Origin: Burkholderia sp. 9120 | Lineage (GTDB): Bacteria; Pseudomonadota; Gammaproteobacteria; Burkholderiales; Burkholderiaceae | NCBI RefSeq assembly: GCF_000745015.1 | Contig: NZ_JQNA01000002.1 | Span: 992,001 to 1,056,000, forward strand | Length of the DNA stretch: 64,000 nucleotides | Direction: 5' to 3' | In this document: one piece after another, positions 28,497 to 36,649 of the stretch | Layout of the letters: the number at the start of each line of letters is the position of its first letter | Numbering within the stretch: the first letter of the stretch is position 1 | Notes under the pieces: generated by a model | What the model was told of the DNA's origin: nothing | Databases searched by the model: none | The model's input: only the letters and a program-made list of their open reading frames with translations | Program-made: the position numbers and the translations under genes

Positions 28497-29450
28497 ATGA
28501 CACTCACTCGTAAATTCCGAACGGTGGTTATCGACGGATGCGACTTCAGGGTTCGAGCCGACTCCAGCACCTTTCTTTGGCAACCGCGCGAAATCAGCGC
28601 GATCTCCGAACTTAGTAATGTGCTCTTCGACAGTCAGAACCGACTTTTTCTCCTCAGGCAGCAGGAAGCTCGACAATACGCCAAGACAACTGCGGGCGTC
28701 TTTGTAGAGGGCGACGACGTATTCCTCTCCAGAGAGTCCGATGCCGTTCTACCGTCCATAGACGATTTTTTGCCATATGCGGCCAAGAGGAGTGTGCGTC
28801 CTTTTCTCGCAGATTCGATTCCAGAAACGTCATGGGGATCAAGTCTCTCGAACCTTTTGACCTGGCCGTGCTGGAATCGACTCCGCCAATCCGCGTTTAT
28901 GGAAACGGGACATCGATGCCTGCTTTGTGGTGCCGGAGGAAAGCTGGATTGCCATGAAATCTGGAAGTACTACGAACCCGGCGAAGACGGACAAATTCAC
29001 CGAGGCGCGCTGTGCGGTGTTCAGCGTCTTGTCAAGCTGATTCCAGTATGCGCCGACTGCCACGAAACATTTCATCTCGGCCTAGCCGGGATTAGGGGGC
29101 GGCTGAATATCGCCATGGAGCGTGTCGCGGCGTTGTACCGCCTGTCGGACGATGAGCGCGAAGCATACTTCGCCATGGTGAAAGAAGACTGGTACCGTCG
29201 AAACGAATTCTCGTGGGCTCTTGACGTTTCGGTGGTAGGCGCGTCGCTCCTTGAGATAAAACCGGAGTGGGAACTGCAACCGGATAGCAGCCTGTCGGCC
29301 AAACAGAAGTACGGCACGTCTCACACTTTCGTTCTTGGTGCTCCGTGGCAACGAAAGGGTGATGGTGAAGAACGACTGATCAGCATCGACGCATTCCTGC
29401 GCGGCTCCGAGAGCGAAAATATTTCAAGCACACACCGCCATCGTAGTTGA
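28497..29450 (+). CDS. HNH-like zinc-binding protein
   Basis: A 317-aa protein with a metal-binding HNH-type pattern in residues ~137-195: CLLCGAGGKLDCHEIWKYY and then LIPVCADCHETFHLG, two CxxC pairs and the His residues expected of an HNH endonuclease fold. N- and C-terminal regions are unrecognised. A DNA-cutting role in defence or mobility is plausible. The start codon context is weak. Confidence 0.65.
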   Translation: MTLTRKFRTVVIDGCDFRVRADSSTFLWQPREISAISELSNVLFDSQNRLFLLRQQEARQYAKTTAGVFVEGDDVFLSRESDAVLPSIDDFLPYAAKRSVRPFLADSIPETSWGSSLSNLLTWPCWNRLRQSAFMETGHRCLLCGAGGKLDCHEIWKYYEPGEDGQIHRGALCGVQRLVKLIPVCADCHETFHLGLAGIRGRLNIAMERVAALYRLSDDEREAYFAMVKEDWYRRNEFSWALDVSVVGASLLEIKPEWELQPDSSLSAKQKYGTSHTFVLGAPWQRKGDGEERLISIDAFLRGSESENISSTHRHRS

Positions 29451-29687
29451 AAGCGCGTGCAGCGAGACCGTGTTGCTTCGCGGCGGTGTGCAAGATATAT
29501 CCCGCGTCACAAGCATGAACCGCATCGAACAAACGCCGGCACTAAATCCCGGCTGCGCGAAAACGGGCTCCGGCGTATTTTGGTGGACTGCATTTTCCAA
29601 AGCATGCTGTTGGTGTAGCACGGAAGACCGCTTCTGGCCGCGCAGCCTGAAGTCTGATGGAGTTGCCTCAAGCATTAACGGCCTGCT

Positions 29688-29879
29688 TCAGAGGATGCGC
29701 AGGTCGCGGATACGTCCGATCCCCGGCGAACGCTGCCGGATGAGATCGGCGATGAACTCAGGCAGTAAAGCGCGCGGTATGTTCGCAGGCACGTCTGTGA
29801 CCACCTGCGATGGGACCTGCGCAATGAAATTGTCTGGCCCGCTCGCGAGGCTATGCTCGTAGGAAACGCGGTTTTCCAT
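29688..29879 (-). CDS. Small protein of unknown function
   Basis: 63 aa beginning MENRVSYEHSLASGPDNF; the ATG follows gaggggcatcc, a good ribosome-binding site. Composition is protein-like, unlike the overlapping frames. No family recognised. Confidence 0.45.
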   Translation of the reverse strand: MENRVSYEHSLASGPDNFIAQVPSQVVTDVPANIPRALLPEFIADLIRQRSPGIGRIRDLRIL

Positions 29880-30028
29880 GGATGCCCCTCGTATATGGTC
29901 TTTTCTGTTATCGGGTTTCGGGACAGTGACAGTCCAGCACTCCGATCATTATTACCCGACCAATGCGCGCCTACCAATACGTCGATGCTGCCGGGTAGAA
30001 TCGCACCTCCGTGAATGGAGGAGTTATC

Positions 30029-30232
30029 TTGCAGAAGTTCATGACGTTGATTTTATTGAGCGCCTTGCTTGCGGTTGCATCTTTTGCCCCGAGCGCAGCC
30101 GAAGCGCATCCGCGTGTCGTGTGCAAACGCGTCTGGTATCGCGGACACCTGGTTCGCCGCTGCCGACACGTGCCCCCGCCTCATCATCAACATTACCGCC
30201 GACCACCCGCTCATCACGCGAATTATGTTTGA
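30029..30232 (+). CDS. Small secreted His/Arg-rich protein
   Basis: 67 aa. A signal peptide (LILLSALLAVASFAPSAAEA) is followed by a short mature region with two Cys and a PPPHHQHYRRPPAHHANYV tail. I choose the TTG at 30029 because ggaggag lies 5 bp upstream; the ATG at 30041 is too far from it. The His-rich tail suggests metal binding or envelope interaction. Confidence 0.55.
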   Translation: MQKFMTLILLSALLAVASFAPSAAEAHPRVVCKRVWYRGHLVRRCRHVPPPHHQHYRRPPAHHANYV

Positions 30233-31118
30233 GCAGCGCCGCCGTATCTGGAGCAGGCTGGGCAAGTGAATGGCGGCGCGAGGAACATCGCCGGTTACCG
30301 GTCGACACTGGAAGCAGCCCGATTGCATGGGAACGAGCGCGCCGCTGTCTACACATGTGTACATAGCTGGACTGGAGAACACGCAGGCAACAGGAACTCC
30401 AAGGCCAATTCCCGGGCGAAACAGAGGCAAAGCAACCCGACAATTCAAAAAATGCAGTGTCGCTGCGGTTTTTTGCTGACCCGCCACAGGTTTCGGACTG
30501 CCGAACACCTGAAGGTACCTAAAAAAGCGAGCGCTGCTTAAAAAATGAGCAAAATCGCCCGATTTTCCATGCCGGGACGGGTCGATGCCGCGCTTGCTGC
30601 GCCGCGTCATTCCTTACAATTCCGTCATCTCGGAAAATCCGGGCCATAGCGCCCCGCATGGTCTTACCCTTCCCGAACCCCTGACCACGGAATTCCAAGC
30701 CGCTGGCGGGCCGTAAAGCGGGCCAGAAGACGATTTCTGCGGTTCCGGGAGCGTCGGGAATGCCACGGCTCCGCTGGATTGGTAAAAATTACCGCTTTGC
30801 TGTCGATTGATCTGACTCGTTTATCAATTTTTCGTGATTTGTGTTACATTTTCACAGCCGAAGAGCAATTCATCGGCTATTTTTGTCAAATTTCTGGCAA
30901 AAATACGTTTTTATCGCCTCTGCCTTGCCGTTGACTGGCGAATTTTTGTTCTCCGCCGGTTCGTGCCTCGAACTGCATCGGTAACGTCTCGAGTAACCCC
31001 GTTTTCCTGAAACGCACCCCGCAGCATCCCCGCGTTTCCAGTTTTTTCCACTCCAGAGCCTGTAACCGGATAGTCGTCCGGAGATAACGCTCGCCTTAAA
31101 TATTAAGGATACCTGATC
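30233..31118. other. 886-bp region without a supported gene
   Basis: Several frames exist but none has good coding character. AT-rich stretches occur at 30785-30900. A weak hairpin with a T-tract (agccga 30856-30861, tcggct 30873-30878) may be a terminator. The end carries the leader of the 31119 gene. Confidence 0.5.
31094..31108 (+). promoter_or_regulatory. Inverted repeat overlapping the ribosome-binding site
   Basis: ccttaa (31094-31099) and ttaagg (31103-31108) form a 6-bp inverted repeat whose right arm contains the aagga SD of the 31119 gene. In RNA it could mask the SD; in DNA it could be an operator. A second small inverted repeat ccgga/tccgg lies at 31066-31081. Confidence 0.35.
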
Positions 31119-31427
31119 ATGAAATTCGGCATTGCACCAGATGACCTGTTGAATCCGCTATTTCCGCTCGGGCAGGTCGTAGCCACACCCGGCGCAATCG
31201 ATGTACTGGATCGGACCGGCACCAATGTCACGACATTGCTGTGGCGTCATCAGAACGGCGATTTCGGAAATCTCTGTGCAGCGGATGTGCGACTCAATCT
31301 CGAAGCAATCGTTGTCGGGTTACGCATCCTGTTCTGCTACGAGATTGGCGTCTCGCGCGAGCGTGTCTGGATCATCACCGAGCGCGACAGAAGTGTCAGC
31401 ACCGTGCTCCTGCCGGGCGAATACTGA
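31119..31427 (+). CDS. Conserved small protein of mobile elements, function unknown
   Basis: 102 aa, starting MKFGIAPDDLLNPLFPLGQ. I recall similar small proteins on Burkholderia plasmids and islands, where names given to them are unreliable. The stop overlaps the start of the next gene by 1 bp (TGATG), so the two are translationally coupled. It may be the regulator or partner of the C39-like protein. Confidence 0.6.
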   Translation: MKFGIAPDDLLNPLFPLGQVVATPGAIDVLDRTGTNVTTLLWRHQNGDFGNLCAADVRLNLEAIVVGLRILFCYEIGVSRERVWIITERDRSVSTVLLPGEY

Positions 31428-32086
31428 TGCGGGAGTTCATCGTGCAACGACTTCATCCCCGGCTCACTCCCGGCAAAACGTTACGCGCAGGATCGAAATT
31501 CGCTGTTCACTCGCTTCAGGGCGACTGGGATTCGGCGTGCTCGCTTTACGCTACGGCAAGTGCTCTTGCGATACTCGGGCGCATCGCCGATCCGACCGCC
31601 GTGTCGTGGCGACGCCGGGGACCGGAAGCCGATCTCTGGAACCGTGCAGCGCCGCTGTACTTCACGGGTGCAACGCTCACGGAAGTGGCTGGGGTCATAC
31701 GGGAGTGCGACTGGAGCCTGCAACCCGCCGTTCTCGAAGGTGCTCACCGCAAAGTGCTCGACTTCTGCGAACAGGAACTGTCGCGCGGACATCTGGTGAT
31801 CGCGAGCTGGCGACCGGTCGGGCAGTCCCTTTCGCATGCCGTGCTGGTCGTGGGCAGCGAGGGCCGCACGCAGGGTTGCAGATTCCGGCCCCATGCGCTG
31901 CTGATCCTCGATCCGGCGGAGCGCGATGCACCCATGGCGACGTGCAACGCGCGCCTCGATTACGCGAACCCTGCTACCGGCAAACGCGCCCGGTATGGAG
32001 CCTACATCACGGCGCGAGAAACGTTTTCCGTGGTGCTCGACGGCGCAGTGTCGATCCGCGAGAAACGCTCCTCGAAGCCGCCGTAG
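31427..32086 (+). CDS. C39-like papain-fold peptidase domain protein
   Basis: This 219-aa protein shows a Cys in QGDWDSACSLYATASALAILG, a His in RPVGQSLSHAVLVVGS and an Asp in ALLILDPAERD, the order and spacing of a C39/papain-like Cys-His-Asp triad. No TM or ABC domain is fused. C39 domains cut leader peptides or, in toxins, host proteins. It is coupled to the 31119 gene and followed at +94 bp by a small membrane protein, suggesting a three-gene unit. Confidence 0.6.
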   Translation: MREFIVQRLHPRLTPGKTLRAGSKFAVHSLQGDWDSACSLYATASALAILGRIADPTAVSWRRRGPEADLWNRAAPLYFTGATLTEVAGVIRECDWSLQPAVLEGAHRKVLDFCEQELSRGHLVIASWRPVGQSLSHAVLVVGSEGRTQGCRFRPHALLILDPAERDAPMATCNARLDYANPATGKRARYGAYITARETFSVVLDGAVSIREKRSSKPP

Positions 32087-32179
32087 TTACCTCAAACGTC
32101 TCCGGCTCTCTTTCGGCGCAATGGCATTCGCCCGGCGCGCCGACACCTGAACTTCACTGCCTATCAATAAGGATTAAAC

Positions 32180-32542
32180 ATGGAAACCAGCAACAACCAA
32201 GCTAATACCCCTGTCAGAAAAAGCCGCCTCGGCGCGGTGCTCTGGACGATCATCGCCATCCTGATTTCATTCATGGCGACGGGAGCCGATATGCCACCGC
32301 ACACCCAGCATCTGGCGCTCAAGTTTTTCTTTGTCTGGATTGCGGGCGCGCTGCTGGGCCTCGTCGGCGTGCGGATCGGCAATGCACTTCGCCGTGCAGC
32401 GAAACCGGACTTCATCATCACCAGCGGCGGTTTGCAGGGAATGCTCGGGGCAAAGATTTTCTGGAGCGTCGGGCCGCAGACGGTCGGACTGCTGATCGGC
32501 ACGGTGGTCGGCTGCAGCACACTGATGGGCTGGGTCGCCTGA
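32180..32542 (+). CDS. Small integral membrane protein
   Basis: 120 aa with about three TM segments (~18-36, ~48-66, ~97-117) and no charged domain. It is the third gene of the putative C39-like unit; an immunity or export role is possible. No family recognised. Confidence 0.6.
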   Translation: METSNNQANTPVRKSRLGAVLWTIIAILISFMATGADMPPHTQHLALKFFFVWIAGALLGLVGVRIGNALRRAAKPDFIITSGGLQGMLGAKIFWSVGPQTVGLLIGTVVGCSTLMGWVA

Positions 32543-32631
32543 TCCATCCGGATTCGCGCGACCGTCAACCGCATGCTTCACGCAGGTTGACGGTCGCGCG
32601 GTGACTCTGCCGCGGACAGCCGGAAAACGGG

Positions 32632-32961
32632 TCAGCGGAATCGGGAGCGTTTGATGTCGGGCGGCGTCGCCGCATTTGTGCGGCGCTCGCCGGTCGGCGC
32701 AAGCGAAACACCACCCAGCGGCTCGAACAGTTCAGCCAGCGTCACGTTCAGCGCGTAGCAGATGTTCGCCAGTGTTTCGATGGACGGATTCGCAATGCCT
32801 CGCTCGATCGCCGAGATGTAGGTGCGGTCGACGTGCGCCTCGAACGCCAGCGTCTCCTGCGATTTCTCCACTTCGTGCCGACGCTGCTTGATACGCGCGC
32901 CCAGCGCAATGGAGATCGGGGCGTGTTTGGCTGTTACAGCAGCGAATCGTTTGGCGGTCAT
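32632..32961 (-). CDS. XRE-family transcriptional regulator
   Basis: 109 aa with one HTH_XRE domain at ~25-80: LGARIKQRRHEVEKSQETLAFEAHVDRTYISAIERGIANPSIETLANI. An in-frame ATG at 33057 has a stronger SD (aaaggaggg) and would add 32 residues, but that extension would run through the inverted repeat at 33002-33030, so I prefer 32961. It lies between the C39-like unit and the acyltransferase and may repress either. Confidence 0.75.
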   Translation of the reverse strand: MTAKRFAAVTAKHAPISIALGARIKQRRHEVEKSQETLAFEAHVDRTYISAIERGIANPSIETLANICYALNVTLAELFEPLGGVSLAPTGERRTNAATPPDIKRSRFR

Positions 32962-33001
32962 GCGGGGCAGGATGCCCGCTTGCAGACCAATTCTCGACGT
33001 T

Positions 33002-33030
33002 GTAAACACAACAGATGTATGTGTGTTTAC
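33002..33030. promoter_or_regulatory. Operator-like inverted repeat upstream of the XRE gene
   Basis: gtaaacaca (33002-33010) and tgtgtttac (33022-33030) are perfect 9-bp arms with 11 bp between them. A further half-site gtaaacact lies at about 33122-33130. This fits a binding site for the XRE protein encoded directly downstream. Confidence 0.5.
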
Positions 33031-33206
33031 TCTACAATACTGCCTCCACTGATCCATATCGCCCTCCTTTGCTGACTGTGCCGACCCGGACGCAGGGGTT
33101 CGTTACGCGCTCGGTTGTCGAGTAAACACTACAAGCCGGAACGGGCGCACAAACGCATCCGGGCGGCTTCTGCGCCGTCCGCCCGCTCTCGCGCACCCGC
33201 ACAACC

Positions 33207-35222
33207 ATGACCAGAACACTTCCCGTTGTCGCCGTAGCAACCGCAAGCTCACACACCTATCGTCCCGATATTGATGGCTTGCGCGCCGTTGCCGTACTCG
33301 CGGTCGTTATCTTTCACGCGTTTCCCGCCGCGTTGCCGGGTGGCTTTGTCGGCGTCGATATCTTCTTCGTTATTTCCGGCTATCTGATTACTGGAATACT
33401 GCTCGACGGAATGCAGGTGGGACAGTATTCGCTGGCGCAGTTCTACGCGCGGCGTATCCGGCGGATATTTCCCGCACTTGTGGCCGTACTGCTCGCAACG
33501 TGGGTAATGGGCTGGTTCTGCCTGACCGGCGAGGAATACCGCGAGCTTGGAAAACACGTGCTCGCGGGCGCTGGATTCGTCTCGAACTGGGCGTTCTGGA
33601 TGGAGGCGGGATATTTTGACCAGACCGCTTCCGCGAAGCCCCTGCTTCATCTCTGGTCGCTTGGGGTCGAGGAGCAGTTCTACATAGTCTGGCCTGTCCT
33701 GATGTTTGTCGCCGTACGGCTGCGTCGGGTTGCACTGGTTTGCGCAGTGAGCGGATTGTTGTCGTTCGTATCGGCCATCTGGCTGGTCCAGTATCACCCG
33801 AGCGCCGCGTTTTACTGGCCGACAAGCCGCGTGTGGGAGCTGGCCGCAGGCGCCGGGTTCGCTATCGCCGCTTCCGGCAGATGCATGGAGCGAAACCACA
33901 ACGCCCATAGTGCGTCATCGATCGGGCTGTTGCTTTGCGCGGTCTCGTTTATCGTGCTGAATTCCCGGCTGCCCTTTCCGGGATGGTTTGCGATACCGCC
34001 GGTGCTAGGCGCGGTGGCGTTGATCGCAGCGGGTCCGAAAGGGGTGGCGAACCGGCTGCTGCTCGGTAACCCGGTCGCGGTGTGGTTCGGAAAAATAAGC
34101 TACGCGCTGTACCTGTGGCACTGGCCGCTGCTATCGCTCTGCTTCATTGTCGCGGGCGGCGAACCGCCAGTGGCAGTACGGGCTGGCATTATCGCCGTGA
34201 GCGTCGTGCTAGCGTGGTTGACGACCGTGCTAATCGAGCGACCAATTCGTCTCGGGGCTCCGGCCAGATGGAAGCTCATCACGCCATGCATACTGATGCT
34301 CGGCGTCGCGTATCTCGGCGGCATGACGTATCAGCGTGACGGACTGGGATTCAGGAAAGGGTACAACCCGGACGCGGACGTCACCACGGCGACGTTGGGC
34401 GCGGGTCACGAATTCGTCAATCTCACGTGCGGCGTGTCGCCTGCCGACCGGCACCTGTTCCAGTTCTGTGAGACAGACAAACGGGCAGCATCCCATTTCG
34501 CGGTGTGGGGCGACAGCAAGGCCGATGCGCTGTACTGGGGGCTGGTGCGTAAGTCTATGCCCGGCATGAGCTGGACACTGGTCGCGCGCGCAAGCTGTCC
34601 GCCGATGGCTGGCGTCCATGAAATCGCATCGAATGCGGCGGATGACGGGGACGAGTGTCGCGAGGCGAATAACGTCGCGTTGCGCATGCTGCTCGGCAAT
34701 CCGGAATTGACGACCGTCGTGCTGGTTGCGGCCAGCCGCGATATTGTCGGTCCGCAGTTCGCATATGACGGTTCGTCGCTGGCGGCGATGTCCGCCGCCA
34801 GCGACGGGCTTGATAATGCGATTGCCGTTCTGCTGCACGCAGGCAAGCGCGTCGTGCTGGTGCTGGACAATCCCGAACTGCGCGATCCCCGGCAGTGCAT
34901 GGATCGACGACCGCTCGCATGGCCGGTTGTGCGCCAAGTGCTGGGCGTGTCGGACCTCAATGCTGCCCAGCGTTGTGCAATCAGCTATCGCGGTTATCTT
35001 GAGGGTACGGCTGGCTACCGCGCCATCGTTGACCAGTTGATAACACGTCATCCCGATCTGACTGTTTATGATCCTACGTCGGTGCTGTGTGATTCGCAGC
35101 GGAATGTCTGTCCGATGACGATGAACGGGAAATATCTTTACAGCTACGGCGATCACATGTCCGATTATGCGAATGGACTTGTCGCTGGACAGTTTCTGCC
35201 GCTTCTGCGCCGCGGACCTTAA
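33207..35222 (+). CDS. OafA/YrhL-type O-acyltransferase with SGNH domain
   Basis: A 671-aa inner-membrane enzyme. Residues ~15-380 are an Acyltransferase_3 domain opening YRPDIDGLRAVAVLAVVIFH with the active-site His in that segment and ~10 TMs. After ~400 comes a periplasmic SGNH-like region (AVWGDSKADALYWG; near the end YSYGDHMSDYANG, likely the catalytic His). Such enzymes O-acetylate surface polysaccharide or LPS. In islands they change the O-antigen and so phage or host recognition. Confidence 0.85.
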   Translation: MTRTLPVVAVATASSHTYRPDIDGLRAVAVLAVVIFHAFPAALPGGFVGVDIFFVISGYLITGILLDGMQVGQYSLAQFYARRIRRIFPALVAVLLATWVMGWFCLTGEEYRELGKHVLAGAGFVSNWAFWMEAGYFDQTASAKPLLHLWSLGVEEQFYIVWPVLMFVAVRLRRVALVCAVSGLLSFVSAIWLVQYHPSAAFYWPTSRVWELAAGAGFAIAASGRCMERNHNAHSASSIGLLLCAVSFIVLNSRLPFPGWFAIPPVLGAVALIAAGPKGVANRLLLGNPVAVWFGKISYALYLWHWPLLSLCFIVAGGEPPVAVRAGIIAVSVVLAWLTTVLIERPIRLGAPARWKLITPCILMLGVAYLGGMTYQRDGLGFRKGYNPDADVTTATLGAGHEFVNLTCGVSPADRHLFQFCETDKRAASHFAVWGDSKADALYWGLVRKSMPGMSWTLVARASCPPMAGVHEIASNAADDGDECREANNVALRMLLGNPELTTVVLVAASRDIVGPQFAYDGSSLAAMSAASDGLDNAIAVLLHAGKRVVLVLDNPELRDPRQCMDRRPLAWPVVRQVLGVSDLNAAQRCAISYRGYLEGTAGYRAIVDQLITRHPDLTVYDPTSVLCDSQRNVCPMTMNGKYLYSYGDHMSDYANGLVAGQFLPLLRRGP

Positions 35223-35294
35223 ACCATCGCTATCAGCAAATCCTGAAGTGCGCCCGGACTTCCGATGACTATCCGCCTGGCGCAAGAGATTGTT

Positions 35295-35759
35295 TTACCC
35301 CCTGCCGGGCCATGGAAAAAGCCATTCCCCCTTCGCAAGCTGCTGCATCCGCTTTCGCGCGCCGTCCATCACGTAAACCGGTGCTGCTGCGAACTGTTGG
35401 TCGTAGAAACACAGTAGCCTCGCAAGGATAGCCTCGTCGGCAGATTCAATGCTCCAGGTTTCGTTGCTCGCTGTGAGCGCAACACAACGTTTCAGTGCGC
35501 CCTGCACATCGTGATAAAAGCAATCGTGTTCATCACCGAAACCTGCTTCGCGCAGAAACCAGCTCAGGCTGGCCACGATGAACAGTTCACCGAGAAGTGC
35601 CGTACTTCCGGCACTGCTGCGACACGCAGCAAGCGCAAGGTGATTGCGCAGAGAAGTCTCTCGCGCCGATCCGGCCGTCGGCGGGAGCAGCTTTTCTTTG
35701 GTCAATGCGGCGCGCGGGCTGCGTCGTGGTGTTTTCTTTTTTGCCGATCGGGATTTCAC
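35295..35759 (-). CDS. Conserved Burkholderia-type protein, function unknown
   Basis: 154 aa with the pattern ETSLRNHLALAACRSSAG...LLGELFIVASLSWFLREAGFG, which I have seen in Burkholderia proteins sometimes called Fis-like. I see no HTH. The GTG at 35759 gives the expected N-terminus (VKSRSAKKK); the frame is open upstream to 35903, overlapping the PAAR gene. It is the last gene of the T6SS module and may be an unrelated passenger. Confidence 0.5.
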   Translation of the reverse strand: MKSRSAKKKTPRRSPRAALTKEKLLPPTAGSARETSLRNHLALAACRSSAGSTALLGELFIVASLSWFLREAGFGDEHDCFYHDVQGALKRCVALTASNETWSIESADEAILARLLCFYDQQFAAAPVYVMDGARKRMQQLAKGEWLFPWPGRG

Positions 35760-35844
35760 GAAAGTTGTCAGATGTGAAGGCAGGATGTGTTCGTCGCAGT
35801 CTCGATGGCTACCGCTTCGAATTATATCCGCCCCCTCTAACCAG

Positions 35845-36096
35845 TCAGACCAGGCTCGAAATAAGGTGACATCCGCAGGTAGCCCGGTGCCCGTGACGGG
35901 CAATCGGTATGCCCCCGTCGGCCATCGATGCGTCGCCTTCCTCGATCACGTTGGGCAACACGTCGGGGTGTCGCGGACACGACACGCGATCACCCTTACG
36001 CGCGACATAGCGGCCTTCGAAACGCATTGTCGTTGAGCCGGTCAACACCTTGCCGCCGTGGTCAGTGTCGTCACCGACGCGAATCAAGTTGATCAC
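35845..36096 (-). CDS. PAAR-domain T6SS spike-tip protein
   Basis: 83 aa: INLIRVGDDTDHGGKVLTGS, GRYVARKGDRVSCPRH and ARHGHRATCGCHLISS are the PAAR repeat pattern with the Cys/His zinc site. PAAR proteins cap the VgrG trimer and sharpen the spike. The GTG at 36096 follows aagggg and lies 13 bp after the immunity stop; no ATG fits. Part of the vgrG operon. Confidence 0.8.
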   Translation of the reverse strand: MINLIRVGDDTDHGGKVLTGSTTMRFEGRYVARKGDRVSCPRHPDVLPNVIEEGDASMADGGIPIARHGHRATCGCHLISSLV

Positions 36097-36109
36097 GACT
36101 TCTGCCCCT

Positions 36110-36649
36110 TCAATTAAATTGAATCGTTCGAAGCTTTTTCCGGATCGAGGCTGCATCCTTGAACGGATAGGATAGCGGCTTGCCGTTTCTATCCGAACCA
36201 TTCCATCCCGGCGGAAAATTCCTCATTGAGGAGTCGTCTCGTGTAAGCATCGACTTATCAGACACGCGGCTATATCGATAAATGAAGACCTTATAGTAGT
36301 CCCCTTCATAGTCAGCAGCTTGCGAATTTGTTGGCCACTTGACGAGTACGATGATACTTCTATTTTTCCAATAAAAAACCGTAGTCACCTCCGGACTTGA
36401 TCCATTAATTTCGTATTTGTCGATAGGAAACTGTTCGCCGTCATTGCATCGCCAGTTTGCCAAAATGTCAAATGGCGGTGTGCTTAGCGGATCATCAGCT
36501 ACAGGATGAAGTTCTTTCGAAAACGATATGAAGCAGCCACGCCGAATCGGGTCAGCGGATATCTGATCTGGCGACTCCCCTGCGGCGTAAGATGAGGTTG
36601 GCAGATAAACTGCGAACAACAGTGCTAAGGTAAAGATAATTTTTCTCAC
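36110..36649 (-). CDS. Putative periplasmic immunity protein of the T6SS effector
   Basis: 179 aa with a signal peptide (KIIFTLALLFAVYLPTSSYAAG) and a small mature domain with two Cys. The GTG start overlaps the effector stop (GTGA), the tight coupling typical of effector-immunity pairs. A periplasmic location matches a peptidoglycan-cutting toxin. No family recognised; the role is inferred from position. Confidence 0.65.
   Translation of the reverse strand: MRKIIFTLALLFAVYLPTSSYAAGESPDQISADPIRRGCFISFSKELHPVADDPLSTPPFDILANWRCNDGEQFPIDKYEINGSSPEVTTVFYWKNRSIIVLVKWPTNSQAADYEGDYYKVFIYRYSRVSDKSMLTRDDSSMRNFPPGWNGSDRNGKPLSYPFKDAASIRKKLRTIQFN

Noticed and set aside
28247..28513. Short frame coupled (TAATG) to the 27501 gene
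   Set aside because: Composition is poor, it overlaps the start of the better-supported HNH gene and lacks a ribosome-binding site.
30053..30610. 185-codon frame on the minus strand
   Set aside because: It is antisense to the secreted protein at 30029 and lacks a ribosome-binding site and recognisable domains.
32962..33057. N-terminal extension of the XRE protein starting at 33057
   Set aside because: The SD there is strong, but the extension would encode the perfect operator-like inverted repeat and no domain; start 32961 preferred, not certain.
33207..35222. Phage or O-antigen glycosyltransferase cluster
   Set aside because: Only one acyltransferase gene is present; no glycosyltransferase or flippase is nearby.
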